Positions 33,929-43,000 of a stretch of DNA of 64,000 nucleotides are shown in pieces; within the stretch, counting starts at the first letter, position 1; each line of letters opens with the position of its first letter. Made by a program: the position numbers and the translations under genes. Source of the stretch: Flavobacterium endophyticum. GTDB taxonomy: Bacteria; Bacteroidota; Bacteroidia; Flavobacteriales; Flavobacteriaceae. The DNA lies in NCBI RefSeq assembly GCF_003634455.1, contig NZ_RBLC01000001.1, positions 558,001-622,000 of the forward strand, in the 5' to 3' direction. The notes under the pieces are model-generated. The model had not been told where the DNA came from and did not search any database. It saw only the letters and a program-made list of their open reading frames with translations.

Positions 33929-35308
33929 CTAATTTTCGAAGCATGTATTGGTATCGCCTTCAAGTTGAAAAAGCGTTGTGACTTGCTGCGGGGTCAGTAC
34001 TTTTTTATAGACACGTAAGTCATCAAGATATCCTTCGAAATTCTTTCCTATTATATAATCAAGAGCCTGCGTATTTAAGAATATATTGGATACATCTTCT
34101 GAGTTTCTTAAGACGCCATCTCTGTACATTTTAACATGATCAATATTATTAGGAGTATCATGCTGTACGGTAACCACTAGATGGTGCCAATTTGTAGTAT
34201 CATTCCACAAATTTTGATCTACGTTCCATGACATATCCCAAAGTCCGCCCTGAGGCCAAAAAACTAGAGGCGTATTTCCATCATAAACACCTACACCAAA
34301 AGTTGTTGGATATGGCATGCTTCCGTTTGATTTTTCAAACATGCGCTCAAAATCTCCTGCTTCTGTATTCTGCATTCGGAACCATAGGCTGACAGTTACA
34401 GAACTACCTACTTCTATATTACGAGCTGTAGTCGTATTGAGCGTTAAGAAGTTTGTACGAGTAAATGAAATCGCGCTATTTGCATTGCCGCTTCTATCTG
34501 TAACAAATGTTGGAGCCGCAGCAGGAACAGCCAAATCTCGACTAACCAAATCTCGAACTTCATTGGCAAAAGGCATGTAAATAATCAGATCGTTGGTCAA
34601 AATATTCGGGTTCGGACATATATTATCGACACAGTCCTGAATCGCTCCCAACATTTCTATATTGTTGCGGATCGTGACCTCAATGCCGTTTCTATTTGTT
34701 ATTGTAATCGGATAATCGACTGCGTAAAATTCGTTGTTGCCCAAATTGAAAAGCAACAGAAAAAATTCCAAGTCATTATGAACTGTATAGGTATGCGCGA
34801 GCTGGAAGTTGCTGTTATACCCAAAAACGCGTATCGGATAATGGATTGAAACGCATGCAATGTTTCGCTCTCCTGGTTCTGGCTCCTGGCAGTCGTCTCT
34901 CAAGGCATTGAATTGTGTTTCATTTTGCACGACAACTTCTCTGTAGTCTGGATAAACAATCGTAATAGGAAATACAAAATCTACATAATCGTGATCAGCA
35001 TCTGTTACCTCAAAAATGTCGTTTACCAAATGATAATCATTTTCTGTATTGATGGTTACTGCCTGGCTGTTTACAATCAGGCTGACTGGCAATTTCACGC
35101 TAAAGCAGCTTGTGCTGTCAATTATATTGTCGTCTGCCGTTGCATTCATCGCTACTCTTTCGAAAAGCCCTGTCAATGGTGCCGTCTTACTCAGAGTTTC
35201 CTCATTCTGCTTGGTTTCGTTTTCTTCATCCTGGCAGGACACTGTAAAAGCGGCAATACAAATACAGCCCAGTACTAAAAATGATTGTAGAATTTTCTTC
35301 CTATTCAT
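33929..35308 (-). CDS. LamG/concanavalin-like domain lipoprotein
   Basis: 459 residues. A lipoprotein signal peptide ends in FTVSC with the lipidated Cys near residue 25, followed by an acidic QDEENETKQ stretch that may act as a lipoprotein surface-export signal. Residues about 60-230 have repeated segments of the type YPITI, NRNGIEVTIRNNIEML and an unassigned fold. The C-terminal ~200 residues are a LamG-like jelly roll (SVTVSLWFRMQN, NWHHLVVTVQHD, GYLDDLRVYKKVLTPQQV). LamG domains usually bind glycans or proteins. The gene is divergent from the ECF sigma gene; its upstream region carries a GTAGGGT motif also found before the sigma and FecR genes. Confidence 0.85.
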   Translation of the reverse strand: MNRKKILQSFLVLGCICIAAFTVSCQDEENETKQNEETLSKTAPLTGLFERVAMNATADDNIIDSTSCFSVKLPVSLIVNSQAVTINTENDYHLVNDIFEVTDADHDYVDFVFPITIVYPDYREVVVQNETQFNALRDDCQEPEPGERNIACVSIHYPIRVFGYNSNFQLAHTYTVHNDLEFFLLLFNLGNNEFYAVDYPITITNRNGIEVTIRNNIEMLGAIQDCVDNICPNPNILTNDLIIYMPFANEVRDLVSRDLAVPAAAPTFVTDRSGNANSAISFTRTNFLTLNTTTARNIEVGSSVTVSLWFRMQNTEAGDFERMFEKSNGSMPYPTTFGVGVYDGNTPLVFWPQGGLWDMSWNVDQNLWNDTTNWHHLVVTVQHDTPNNIDHVKMYRDGVLRNSEDVSNIFLNTQALDYIIGKNFEGYLDDLRVYKKVLTPQQVTTLFQLEGDTNTCFEN

Positions 35309-35354
35309 GATTACTAAATTTATTGGTTTGGTACTAAAACAAGCATTATGGAAA

Positions 35355-35368
35355 ATACCCTACCCGAC
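35355..35368 (-). promoter_or_regulatory. GTAGGGT motif upstream of the LamG lipoprotein gene
   Basis: On the minus strand this reads GTCGGGTAGGGTAT and lies about 50 bp upstream of the lipoprotein start. The core GGTAGGGT/GTAGGGT recurs at 35427-35444 and 36002-36019 on the plus strand. It is proposed as an ECF sigma-linked element; function is inferred. Confidence 0.4.
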
Positions 35369-35426
35369 AAAACTTCTTTTTTTAATTAAAAGCTATATTT
35401 GATACAACTAAAAAAAAACTGAATAT

Positions 35427-35444
35427 AAAAGTAGGGTTTTTATC
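35427..35444 (+). promoter_or_regulatory. GTAGGGTTTTT motif upstream of the ECF sigma gene
   Basis: AAAAGTAGGGTTTTTATC lies about 40 bp before the ATG at 35484. The 14-mer AAAGTAGGGTTTTT recurs exactly at the sigma-FecR junction. Confidence 0.45.
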
Positions 35445-35483
35445 AACTTGGCTGTTATACAGAAGGACTGTCTTTTAAACTGT

Positions 35484-36008
35484 ATGAAAGAAATAAAAAA
35501 AATTGCGGGCGTCTGCGAAGAAATCGTCTTTTCAGATTTCTTCCGTTCCAACGCAAAAACCTTGCGGAATTATTTATTTTATAAGTTCGGCAATGAGGAA
35601 CAAGCGAATGATATTTCTCAAGAAGCTTTTGTAAAGCTGTGGGAAAATTGCGCCGATGTTCCGTTAGAGAAAGCAAAATCTTTTATTTTTAAAGTGGCGA
35701 ATAATGCTACTCTGAATCAGATCGCACATCAAAAGGTAGTTTTGGGATATGCCAAAAAAGAAAATCCGGCGCAGCATACTAACGAAAGCCCCGAATTTAT
35801 CCTAGAAGAAGAACAGTTCAAGAAAAAACTCGACCAAGCAATACAGAATCTGACGGAAGGACAGAGAACGGCTTTTCTTTTAAACAGAATTGATGGCAAA
35901 AAATATAGCGAGATTGCGGCAATACTAGACATCAGCGTCAAGGCCGTAGAAAAAAGAATCCACGGAGCGCTGGTTTCACTACGTCAAGAAATCGAAGCGA
36001 TAAAGTAG
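35484..36008 (+). CDS. FecI-like ECF RNA polymerase sigma factor
   Basis: 174 residues from the ATG at 35484; a TTG at 35448 would add 12 residues but would sit almost on the GTAGGGT motif. Region 2 shows FFRSNAKTLRNYLFYKFG, NEEQANDISQEAFVKLWEN and SFIFKVANNATLNQ. Region 4 has LTEGQRTAFLLNRIDGKKYSEIAAILDISVKAVEKRIHGAL. It is followed by an anti-sigma gene and a TonB receptor, the classic cell-surface signalling order. The factor should be held inactive by FecR until the receptor binds its ligand. Confidence 0.93.
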   Translation: MKEIKKIAGVCEEIVFSDFFRSNAKTLRNYLFYKFGNEEQANDISQEAFVKLWENCADVPLEKAKSFIFKVANNATLNQIAHQKVVLGYAKKENPAQHTNESPEFILEEEQFKKKLDQAIQNLTEGQRTAFLLNRIDGKKYSEIAAILDISVKAVEKRIHGALVSLRQEIEAIK

Positions 36009-36019
36009 GGTTTTTGAGC
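36002..36019 (+). promoter_or_regulatory. Second copy of the GTAGGGTTTTT motif at the sigma-FecR junction
   Basis: AAAGTAGGGTTTTTGAGC overlaps the stop codon (TAG, 36006-36008) of the sigma gene and lies about 30 bp before the fecR-like ATG. Confidence 0.45.
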
Positions 36020-36046
36020 GCTGATATGTTTTAACAAAAAAAAGTG

Positions 36047-36946
36047 ATGGAAAATAATTTTGACTTAGCAAAATGGCTGGCTGGAGAAATGACCGCAGAT
36101 GAATTGGAAGCTTTCGAGAAGTCGCCCGAATTCAATACGTATAAAAAGATAAAAGAACTTTCAGGCCAAATGGAAGCGCCTGCTTTTGATGCCGAAAGTT
36201 CCTATCAAAACATAATGGGCCAAGCTAAAGAGAAACCTGTCGTTAGATTGCGCAACAATTGGTTTTTGAAAGCTGCGGCTATCCTAGTCATTGCTTTGGG
36301 CACGTTATTTATTTTGAAGTACCAGATTACGAGCACAGAATATGCCAATGCTGGAGAAAAAACCACTTTTCTTTTACCTGATGATTCCGAAATTGTGCTG
36401 AATTCTGATTCTGAAATCCGATACAAAAAATGGAACTGGAGCAGCAACCGAAGCTTGGATTTAAAAGGGGAAGCGTTTTTTAAGGTTGCCAAAGGCGAAA
36501 AATTCGATGTAAACACCAGCTTAGGAAAAGTAACGGTAGTCGGTACTCAATTTAATGTAAGAGTTAGGAATACTAATTTTGAAGTAGAATGTTATGAAGG
36601 CAAAGTAAAAGTAGCTTTCAACAATAAAATACTATTTTTAGAAAAAGGAAGCAGTGTTATTGTCCGAAGCGGAAAACAGCTACAGTCCTTGCCGCTAACT
36701 ACCGATAGGCCAAGCTGGCTTTTAAACGAACTAAAGCTCAATGTTGCTTCTTTGAACGAAGCAATTAGTGAAATCAAACGCCACTATGCTGTTGAAATTG
36801 AACATTCTAAAATTAGTTCCGATCAGTATTTTACCGGAATATTGCCTTTAGACAATATCGATACTGCCCTTGAAATCTTATGCAAGACCTATCATTTGGA
36901 TTATATAAAAACCTCTGATAAAAAGATTACCTTGATAAAAGAATGA
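36047..36946 (+). CDS. FecR-family anti-sigma factor
   Basis: 299 residues from ATG 36047 (a GTG one codon upstream is possible). A short cytoplasmic N-terminus (DLAKWLAGEMTADELEAFEKS) should bind the sigma factor. A TM helix at about 68-86 (FLKAAAILVIALGTLFIL) follows. The periplasmic FecR domain has TTFLLPDDSEIVLNSDSEI, RSLDLKGEAFFKVAKGEKFDV and VTVVGTQFNVR. The C-terminal DUF4974-like segment (LKLNVASLNEAISEIKRHYAV) would contact the receptor's N-terminal domain. It overlaps the receptor gene by 4 bp (ATGA). Confidence 0.93.
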   Translation: MENNFDLAKWLAGEMTADELEAFEKSPEFNTYKKIKELSGQMEAPAFDAESSYQNIMGQAKEKPVVRLRNNWFLKAAAILVIALGTLFILKYQITSTEYANAGEKTTFLLPDDSEIVLNSDSEIRYKKWNWSSNRSLDLKGEAFFKVAKGEKFDVNTSLGKVTVVGTQFNVRVRNTNFEVECYEGKVKVAFNNKILFLEKGSSVIVRSGKQLQSLPLTTDRPSWLLNELKLNVASLNEAISEIKRHYAVEIEHSKISSDQYFTGILPLDNIDTALEILCKTYHLDYIKTSDKKITLIKE

Positions 36947-39297
36947 CGAGACTCATCCCCCGGCTGCTGTTATTTTTTTTCTTTTTCTTAGCTTTCCAAT
37001 CAATCTGGGCGCAAGAAAAGAGCACGGCCGTACCTTTAAAAGAGATTCTTGTCAGCCTATCCAAACAGCACAAAGTACAGTTTAATTTTATTGAGGAAGA
37101 AGTAGCGCCTCTTTTTCTGATTCCGCCAGCATCTGAACTGAAATTGCCCGAAAAACTAAGCTATTTACACAATCAAACAGCTTTGGATTTTGAAATCATA
37201 AACGACCGCTACATTGTTGTCGCTTCAAGAAAAAAACAAAAAAGTGCTACTAATATTGCCTTAAAGCCAAGCGACAGCATTCCGATCGCTCTCGAAGAAA
37301 CGATTATAGAGAAATACCTAACTAGTGGAATTTCTAAGACCGTAGAAGGGAGCCTTATCATAAGGCCAAAACGATTTGGGATTCTTCCGGGACTGACAGA
37401 GGCTGATGTCCTGCAAACCCTTCAGCAGGTTCCAGGAATTTATAGTGCCGACGAGACGATTTCTAATATCAATGTCAGGAGCGGCACACACGACCAAAAT
37501 TTATTTTTATGGAACGGAATTCGGATGTTCCAGACTGGACATTTCTTCGGCTTGATTTCTGCTTTCAATCCGTCGCTTTCGCAAAAGATTTCCATTTCAA
37601 AAAATGGAACTTCTGCGTTTTATGGAGAAAGCGTCTCGAGCGTCATCGATATTTCTTCTATCCCTGGAACTATCGGAACTACCGCGTCAAGCCTAAGTTC
37701 TAACTTGATCAGCGCGCAATTTAATTCCAAGATAAGGCTTTCAGAAAATTCAAGCTTCCAGATTTCAGGAAGACGTTCTTTTACCGACTGGGCTACTTCC
37801 CCAACCTACAAGAACTATTACAATCGAATCTTCCAGAATACCATCGTTACGAATCTCGAATCCAACGAAGTGTCGAATTACCATACCGATGAAAAGTTTT
37901 ATTTTTATGACTTTACGGCCCAATACCAGCAGAAAATAGGTACTGCTACTCAAATAACCGCCGCTTTTATCGGAATCAATAATTCTTTAAATCTTGACCA
38001 GAAAATAACTTTTGACGGTATTTTAAGATCCCGAAACAGCGATTTAGAACAGCAAAATTTTGGCGGTGCCCTTTCTTTGAAAACAGGTTGGAATGAAAAA
38101 AATTACAGTACAATTAGTGGCTACCTTTCCTATTATAATCTAAATTCAAGGAACGAGGCTGTCGAAAACACCCAGACGCTAGTACAGCAGAATACCGTTA
38201 TCGATATGGGATTTCGATTGGAAAATAAACACATCCTTAATTCAAATCTGGCTTTGAATACGGGATATCAGTACAATGAAATTGGAGTCAGGAATTTTGA
38301 AAACATCGATAATCCAGGATTTTCGAGAATCATCAAGGAAGTCTTGAGAACCCATTCGTTGATTGCAGAAGCAGAAATACATTCCAATGACAAGCGTCTT
38401 TTCTTGAAACCAGGTTTACGCTTCAACTATATTGAGGAATTGGAAACGTATCTTTTTGAACCGAGACTGCAATTCAATTACAAATTTAATGAAGAACTAA
38501 GTATTGAGGTTTTAGGTGAGCAGAAAAGCCAGACGGCTTCACAGGTTATCGATCAGCAACAAGATTTTTTAGGTATTGAAAAAAGGCGCTGGATTTTGTC
38601 TGACGACGATCAGATTCCAATTCAAAAAAGCCATCAGATTTCCATCGGACTGACTTACAAGACTGGGCAATGGTTGGTTTCGTTAGATAATTTTTATAAA
38701 AAGGTTACTGGAATCTCAACGCCAAGCCAGGCTTTCCAGAATCAATTAGAATTTATAAAGATTAATGGCGATTATAAGGTGTTGGGATCCGAGCTTTTGG
38801 TACAGAAAAACTTTAACCGCTTTTATTCTTGGGTCAGCTATAGCTTGAGCAACAGTGACTATAAATTCGATTCGCTTATACCTTCGGAATTTGCCAATAA
38901 TTTCCAGATTATCCATAGTATCAATTGGGCCGCCATCTATGACTGGCAAAATATTAAAGTGGCTTTAGGCGCAAAATGGAATTCTGGAAGGCCCGAAACA
39001 ACTCCGGCGACAAATCTTTTGGATTTCAGCAATCCAGCAAAGCCCGAAATCAATTATAGTTTTCCAAACAATAAAGACCTGAGTGATTATTTTCAAGTGA
39101 ATTTTTCGGCTTCTTATAGCTGGAAATGGAATTCAAAAAATCAATTAGAATTAGGCATTTCTGTCCTCAATATACTAAACAAAAAAAACACAATTAGTCG
39201 TTATTATAGAGTAAATGGCAGCAACAATACCATTGAAAGTGTCAATACATATTCTTTAGAAAGAACGCCTAATGCTTCGTTGAAATTCAATTTTTAG
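36943..39297 (+). CDS. FecA-like TonB-dependent outer-membrane receptor with STN domain
   Basis: 784 residues. Signal peptide 1-23 (ends IWAQ). An STN/secretin-type signalling domain (about 30-95; VPLKEILVSLSKQHKVQFNF) is followed by a ~50-residue linker and a plug domain (about 140-240; LTEADVLQTLQQVPGIYSAD, INVRSGTHDQNLFLWNGIRM, FYGESVSSVIDI). The rest forms the 22-strand barrel, ending in LERTPNASLKFNF with a terminal Phe. The signalling domain and adjacent FecI/FecR genes mark a trans-envelope regulator; the ligand (siderophore, glycan breakdown product or other) cannot be read from sequence. No SusD-like partner is adjacent, so it is not a standard Sus system. Confidence 0.92.
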   Translation: MTRLIPRLLLFFFFFLAFQSIWAQEKSTAVPLKEILVSLSKQHKVQFNFIEEEVAPLFLIPPASELKLPEKLSYLHNQTALDFEIINDRYIVVASRKKQKSATNIALKPSDSIPIALEETIIEKYLTSGISKTVEGSLIIRPKRFGILPGLTEADVLQTLQQVPGIYSADETISNINVRSGTHDQNLFLWNGIRMFQTGHFFGLISAFNPSLSQKISISKNGTSAFYGESVSSVIDISSIPGTIGTTASSLSSNLISAQFNSKIRLSENSSFQISGRRSFTDWATSPTYKNYYNRIFQNTIVTNLESNEVSNYHTDEKFYFYDFTAQYQQKIGTATQITAAFIGINNSLNLDQKITFDGILRSRNSDLEQQNFGGALSLKTGWNEKNYSTISGYLSYYNLNSRNEAVENTQTLVQQNTVIDMGFRLENKHILNSNLALNTGYQYNEIGVRNFENIDNPGFSRIIKEVLRTHSLIAEAEIHSNDKRLFLKPGLRFNYIEELETYLFEPRLQFNYKFNEELSIEVLGEQKSQTASQVIDQQQDFLGIEKRRWILSDDDQIPIQKSHQISIGLTYKTGQWLVSLDNFYKKVTGISTPSQAFQNQLEFIKINGDYKVLGSELLVQKNFNRFYSWVSYSLSNSDYKFDSLIPSEFANNFQIIHSINWAAIYDWQNIKVALGAKWNSGRPETTPATNLLDFSNPAKPEINYSFPNNKDLSDYFQVNFSASYSWKWNSKNQLELGISVLNILNKKNTISRYYRVNGSNNTIESVNTYSLERTPNASLKFNF

Positions 39298-39299
39298 CA

Positions 39300-39327
39300 A
39301 AAAAAAAGCCAGTCTAACGACTGGCTT
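39300..39327. terminator. Bidirectional terminator between the receptor and the small lipoprotein
   Basis: Perfect 9-bp arms AAGCCAGTC (39306-39314) and GACTGGCTT (39319-39327) with a TAAC loop. The long A run on the left gives the minus-strand transcript a strong U tract. Confidence 0.88.
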
Positions 39328-39337
39328 ACTTAATTTA

Positions 39338-39796
39338 TTATGGATTCTTCTCAAAGGTCAGATAATCCGTGCCTCCGTTTCCTCCGCTGTCATCAACAAG
39401 CCTGATTTTCGTCGAAGTCCTTTCCACAACATCCCAGTCATCACTCAACTCAACAAAAGCTGTTGGAGCAGAAAAAAGGATATTAAAGTCGATGTCGTCG
39501 CTAGGGCTGTCGTCATTGTCGTCAGTTACGGACCAGGTGCCTTCGTAAGTATTGGTACCATTGGTAGCGGTCAGTAAACTGGTGCTTCCAAAAGTAAAAT
39601 TATAGCCCGTAAAATCCGCTGTTTCGTTATTCCCGCTATCAATATAGCTGGTAATTCTCCATGTTCCTGAAGTTACCGTATTGACAACTTCTTCTACTGT
39701 GGTGTTTGATGGCGAACTACTATCGTCATCTGAACTGCATGCCGTCGTAAAAAGGAACGCTCCGGCACATACTGCAAAAATTAATTTCTTTTTCAT
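39338..39796 (-). CDS. Small lipocalin-like lipoprotein
   Basis: 152 residues from the ATG at 39796; upstream in-frame codons lack a signal peptide and are not used. Lipoprotein signal peptide with FLFTTACSSDDDSSS: the lipidated Cys is followed by Ser-Ser-Asp-Asp-Asp-Ser, a run typical of surface-exposed Flavobacterium lipoproteins. The body has short beta-strand segments (SGTWRITSYID, YNFTFGSTSLLTATNG, YEGTWSVTDDNDDS) in a lipocalin-like pattern, and ends GGTDYLTFEKNP. Function is unknown. It is convergent with the receptor gene and separated from the MBOAT gene by 85 bp. Confidence 0.8.
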   Translation of the reverse strand: MKKKLIFAVCAGAFLFTTACSSDDDSSSPSNTTVEEVVNTVTSGTWRITSYIDSGNNETADFTGYNFTFGSTSLLTATNGTNTYEGTWSVTDDNDDSPSDDIDFNILFSAPTAFVELSDDWDVVERTSTKIRLVDDSGGNGGTDYLTFEKNP

Positions 39797-39881
39797 GGTT
39801 TGGTTTTTTATTGTCAAAAAACAATTGGTTAACAATAATATAACGGCACCAAACCTTTTTTTAGTATAAAAAACGTTTATT

Positions 39882-41570
39882 TTAGAATTGGAAGTAGATA
39901 AATGGCTGCGGTCCTGCGGTTGCGGTCGCGTAGACAATCCAGTAGACAAAACCTAGAATCAAGGCCTTTCCAATTAATGGTGTCTTGTCAAAAGCCAGCT
40001 TCATGTTCTTAGTAATTCCTTCTGGAAGGAAATGCCATACATAACCCAACAGCATCAAAAGGAATACATTCTTGTAGCCGGAAATAATGATCTGCCATTG
40101 CTTCGGATCGAAAGTCAGCTGTCCTATATTATTGATGATCTGCAATGCCGTATCAAAATCTTTCGCCCTGAAAAACAGCCAGCAGAATACGACAAAATGG
40201 AATGTCAGCAGGATGGAGAAAAACCTCCAGATGTAGTCAAAAACATTCTTTTTGGCGTCTTTTTTGGAAGGAAAAAATTCAAGGAAAATTTTGTGCACAG
40301 CCAAGGCAACGCCATGCAGGGCACCCCAAATGATAAAACGAAGGCTGGCACCGTGCCATAAGCCTCCCAAAAGCATCGTCGTTAAAAGATTCACATTCGT
40401 GAACATTGTTCTTTCTCTGTCTTTAGACAAGATGAAAGTCAAGCTGAAAAGGACTAAAGAAGAAACCGCAATAATCAGCGGAATATGGCTTATGGTAGAA
40501 TAGCTGATTCCCCAAATAACCAACCCGAAAAAGAACAAGGCTGGAAATAAAAATCCTGCAAAAGAACCATGACGGTTTCCTCCAATCGAAATATAAAGGA
40601 AGTCTTTTAGCCAAGTTGATAGCGAAATGTGCCATCTTCTCCAGAATTCTGTTATCGAAGCTGATTTATAGGGCGTCCTAAAGTTGGTCGGCAATTTAAA
40701 TCCGAGCAATAATGCTACTCCGATTGCCATATCCGAATATCCGGAAAAGTCGCAATAAATCTGTATCGCATAGCCATAAGAAGCCATTAGATTTTCAAAA
40801 GCTGTATAGCTTGTCGGCGCATCAAAAACACGGTCGACAAAGTTTATGGAAATATAATCTGAAATAACTGTTTTCTTGAGAAGACCTCCAATTATAAGGA
40901 ACAAAGCATTGTTTACGTCTTCTTTGGTAAGATTTAATTTTTGGTAAATCTGCGGCAAGAAATCTTTTGCTCGTACAATCGGTCCTGCAACCAACTGCGG
41001 AAAAAAGGAAACGAAAAATAGGTATTCTATATAATTGTTCGTCGGTACGATTTCTTTCCTGTAGATTTCAATAATGTAGCTTATCGACTGAAATGTGTAG
41101 AAGGAGATTCCGACAGGCAATAGTATCTTATGCAGTTCGAAATGTCCTTGAAACATATCGTTATAGGTACCAATCAGGAAATTGGTGTATTTAAAATAAC
41201 CTAAAAGTCCGAGATTCAAGATAACGCTGAGCCAGATGTAAAACTTACGCCAGCCTTCGCGGTTTTCCCGATAAATCACGCCACTCAGATTGTAATCGAC
41301 GACAGATGACAGGATGAGTAACAGAAAATAGACGCCGCTCGACTTATAATAAAAGAAAAGCGAAAATAGGATGACATACACCAGTCTCAAGTAAAAAGTC
41401 TTGCGCATAAAGGCATATACCAGATAAAAAATCAGGAACATTCCTAAAAACAGTCCTGTATTGAACAGCAAAGGTTCTTTCGGATTGTATATAAACCAGC
41501 CTTTCACTTGTTCTAAAGTGAGTACTCCAAAGGTCTGCGTAAACCAGTCATTTATGCTGTTGATTGTCAT
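39882..41570 (-). CDS. MBOAT-family O-acyltransferase (AlgI/PatA-like)
   Basis: 562-residue polytopic inner-membrane protein with about 11-12 TM helices. The family signature WRRWHISLSTWLKDFLYI (His314) and the invariant catalytic His406 in LLGGLWHGASLRF are both present. Such proteins move acyl (usually acetyl) groups across the membrane to extracytoplasmic transferases acting on alginate, peptidoglycan or other glycans. Two SGNH proteins encoded immediately upstream (overlaps of 1 and 8 bp) are the likely partners; one carries a LysM domain, which favours a peptidoglycan substrate. There is no alginate biosynthesis cluster here. Confidence 0.93.
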   Translation of the reverse strand: MTINSINDWFTQTFGVLTLEQVKGWFIYNPKEPLLFNTGLFLGMFLIFYLVYAFMRKTFYLRLVYVILFSLFFYYKSSGVYFLLLILSSVVDYNLSGVIYRENREGWRKFYIWLSVILNLGLLGYFKYTNFLIGTYNDMFQGHFELHKILLPVGISFYTFQSISYIIEIYRKEIVPTNNYIEYLFFVSFFPQLVAGPIVRAKDFLPQIYQKLNLTKEDVNNALFLIIGGLLKKTVISDYISINFVDRVFDAPTSYTAFENLMASYGYAIQIYCDFSGYSDMAIGVALLLGFKLPTNFRTPYKSASITEFWRRWHISLSTWLKDFLYISIGGNRHGSFAGFLFPALFFFGLVIWGISYSTISHIPLIIAVSSLVLFSLTFILSKDRERTMFTNVNLLTTMLLGGLWHGASLRFIIWGALHGVALAVHKIFLEFFPSKKDAKKNVFDYIWRFFSILLTFHFVVFCWLFFRAKDFDTALQIINNIGQLTFDPKQWQIIISGYKNVFLLMLLGYVWHFLPEGITKNMKLAFDKTPLIGKALILGFVYWIVYATATAGPQPFIYFQF

Positions 41571-43000
41571 TAATTCTCTATGCCCGATTTAAAATTACTG
41601 TATGCTTTTAGAAGTGCTTCTGATAATAAATTCCCTTGCTTTTCATATCCTGCTTTAGAATAATGAACTCTGTCACCCGACATTAATCCTTTGGCCGCAT
41701 TTCTGCTGACGCCGTATAATCCTCCAAACTGAGAATACAAGTCCCAGACAGCAAAGCCTTTTGTTTCAGCTGATTTTAGGATATTTTCTGAATAATCGGC
41801 TGCAAATGTATTTGGAAATTTTCGTTTAAACAAGGATGGCGGCGGTGTCGATATAAGAACAGGAACATTTAGCTGCTGTGCTTTCAGATTTTCTAGAAAC
41901 AGGTTAAGCTGCACCATATATTCCGAAGAGACCATCTTGTCAAAAGTTTCGTTTGTTCCTAAAGAAAGTACGATCATGTCAGGTTGTAATGCTTTTAACT
42001 GCTCAAAAAACAACGGATATTTGTTGTAATCAGAAAATTTTGCTCCATTTACACCGATACTGCTATAAATTACCCCTGGGTTATTATTTTCAAGCACTAA
42101 TCCGTTTAAGGCAAATTCCGAAGTTTCGGGATTCGGAATAAGATAAATCTTGCTCAAGACAGTTTCGCTTTTATAATAATGCGAAAGTGCATCGGATTGT
42201 ACTTCCAGCGGAATAAACTCTGACCGTGAAATGGATTTCTGCTGCATTTCATTCGTCGGAATCTTTAGTGTTTTTCCAGCTCGGATATTATTTGACTTTA
42301 AGTTGTTTGCTTTTTTCAACTGCGAAACCGAAATGCCATACTTTTCGGCAATAATCGATACCGCCTCTCCTCTTTTGATTTTGTGCGTGATCTTTTTCGG
42401 AACCGAAGACTCCATCACTATTGTTTTTGAAGCTGTAGCCACATCAAACAAATCTTTATTTTTTGGAGTGATAATCTTGATCGTGTTGAAGCCATACGAA
42501 CTGTCTTTTACATTGATCTCGATAGCAAAATCTTTGTTCTTTGTCCACAAACCGATACCGCTCAAGCCAACAGGATTTCCGATTACCGGATAGATATTTC
42601 GGTAGCTTTCCCAGCTCCTGTTTGATGAAAATCGTTCATTATAGGAACCATTCGTTTTTGCCAAGCTGTACGGAAAAATAAATCCTCTGCCACCATTTCC
42701 GAATTCTCCTTGTAGTTTCTTTCGAATGACATTCGTCATCAGGTCGGCTTGGATATGAGAGTCTCCGATATGCACAATGTTGATCTTGCCTGATTTATTT
42801 TGCTGGCTAAAGCTTAATTTTTCAAAAAAAGGCTTCAGCGTTTTAGCATTGTGAATGTGATTGTCTGGAATTACGATGATTTCCGTCGTATCAATTGCCG
42901 CGACAGTATCGATTTCCACAAACAGAGAATCCGTTTGTGCATACGACTTGACAGCTGTTACGAGGCATATCAGATAAAAAAATAATTTTAGCTTATGCAT
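41570..43000 (-). CDS. SGNH/GDSL-type protein with an internal LysM domain
   Basis: 476 residues. Signal peptide 1-21. Block I: IVHIGDSHIQADL with the nucleophile Ser81. Block III: LSLGTNETF near residue 345. Block V: GDRVHYSKAGYE with Asp443 and His446, giving a complete Ser-Asp-His triad. Between blocks I and III, at about residues 200-247, is a LysM domain (KIKRGEAVSIIAEKYGIS, then NIRAGKTLKIP), which normally binds GlcNAc-containing peptidoglycan or chitin. The protein is periplasmic and likely acts with the MBOAT protein as a transferase or esterase on cell-wall glycan. Its stop overlaps the MBOAT start (TAATG). Confidence 0.9.
   Translation of the reverse strand: MHKLKLFFYLICLVTAVKSYAQTDSLFVEIDTVAAIDTTEIIVIPDNHIHNAKTLKPFFEKLSFSQQNKSGKINIVHIGDSHIQADLMTNVIRKKLQGEFGNGGRGFIFPYSLAKTNGSYNERFSSNRSWESYRNIYPVIGNPVGLSGIGLWTKNKDFAIEINVKDSSYGFNTIKIITPKNKDLFDVATASKTIVMESSVPKKITHKIKRGEAVSIIAEKYGISVSQLKKANNLKSNNIRAGKTLKIPTNEMQQKSISRSEFIPLEVQSDALSHYYKSETVLSKIYLIPNPETSEFALNGLVLENNNPGVIYSSIGVNGAKFSDYNKYPLFFEQLKALQPDMIVLSLGTNETFDKMVSSEYMVQLNLFLENLKAQQLNVPVLISTPPPSLFKRKFPNTFAADYSENILKSAETKGFAVWDLYSQFGGLYGVSRNAAKGLMSGDRVHYSKAGYEKQGNLLSEALLKAYSNFKSGIEN

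Noticed and set aside
36943..39297. SusC-type glycan importer
   Set aside because: No SusD gene and no SusC-type N-terminal domain; the STN domain and FecI/FecR neighbours fit a FecA-like regulator.
39797..39949. N-terminal extension of the small lipoprotein
   Set aside because: It would precede a textbook lipoprotein signal peptide and overlap the MBOAT gene's 3' end.
39882..41570. Alginate O-acetyltransferase assignment
   Set aside because: No alginate biosynthesis genes are present; the MBOAT family is shared by peptidoglycan and other acyl transfer systems, so a specific symbol is not justified.
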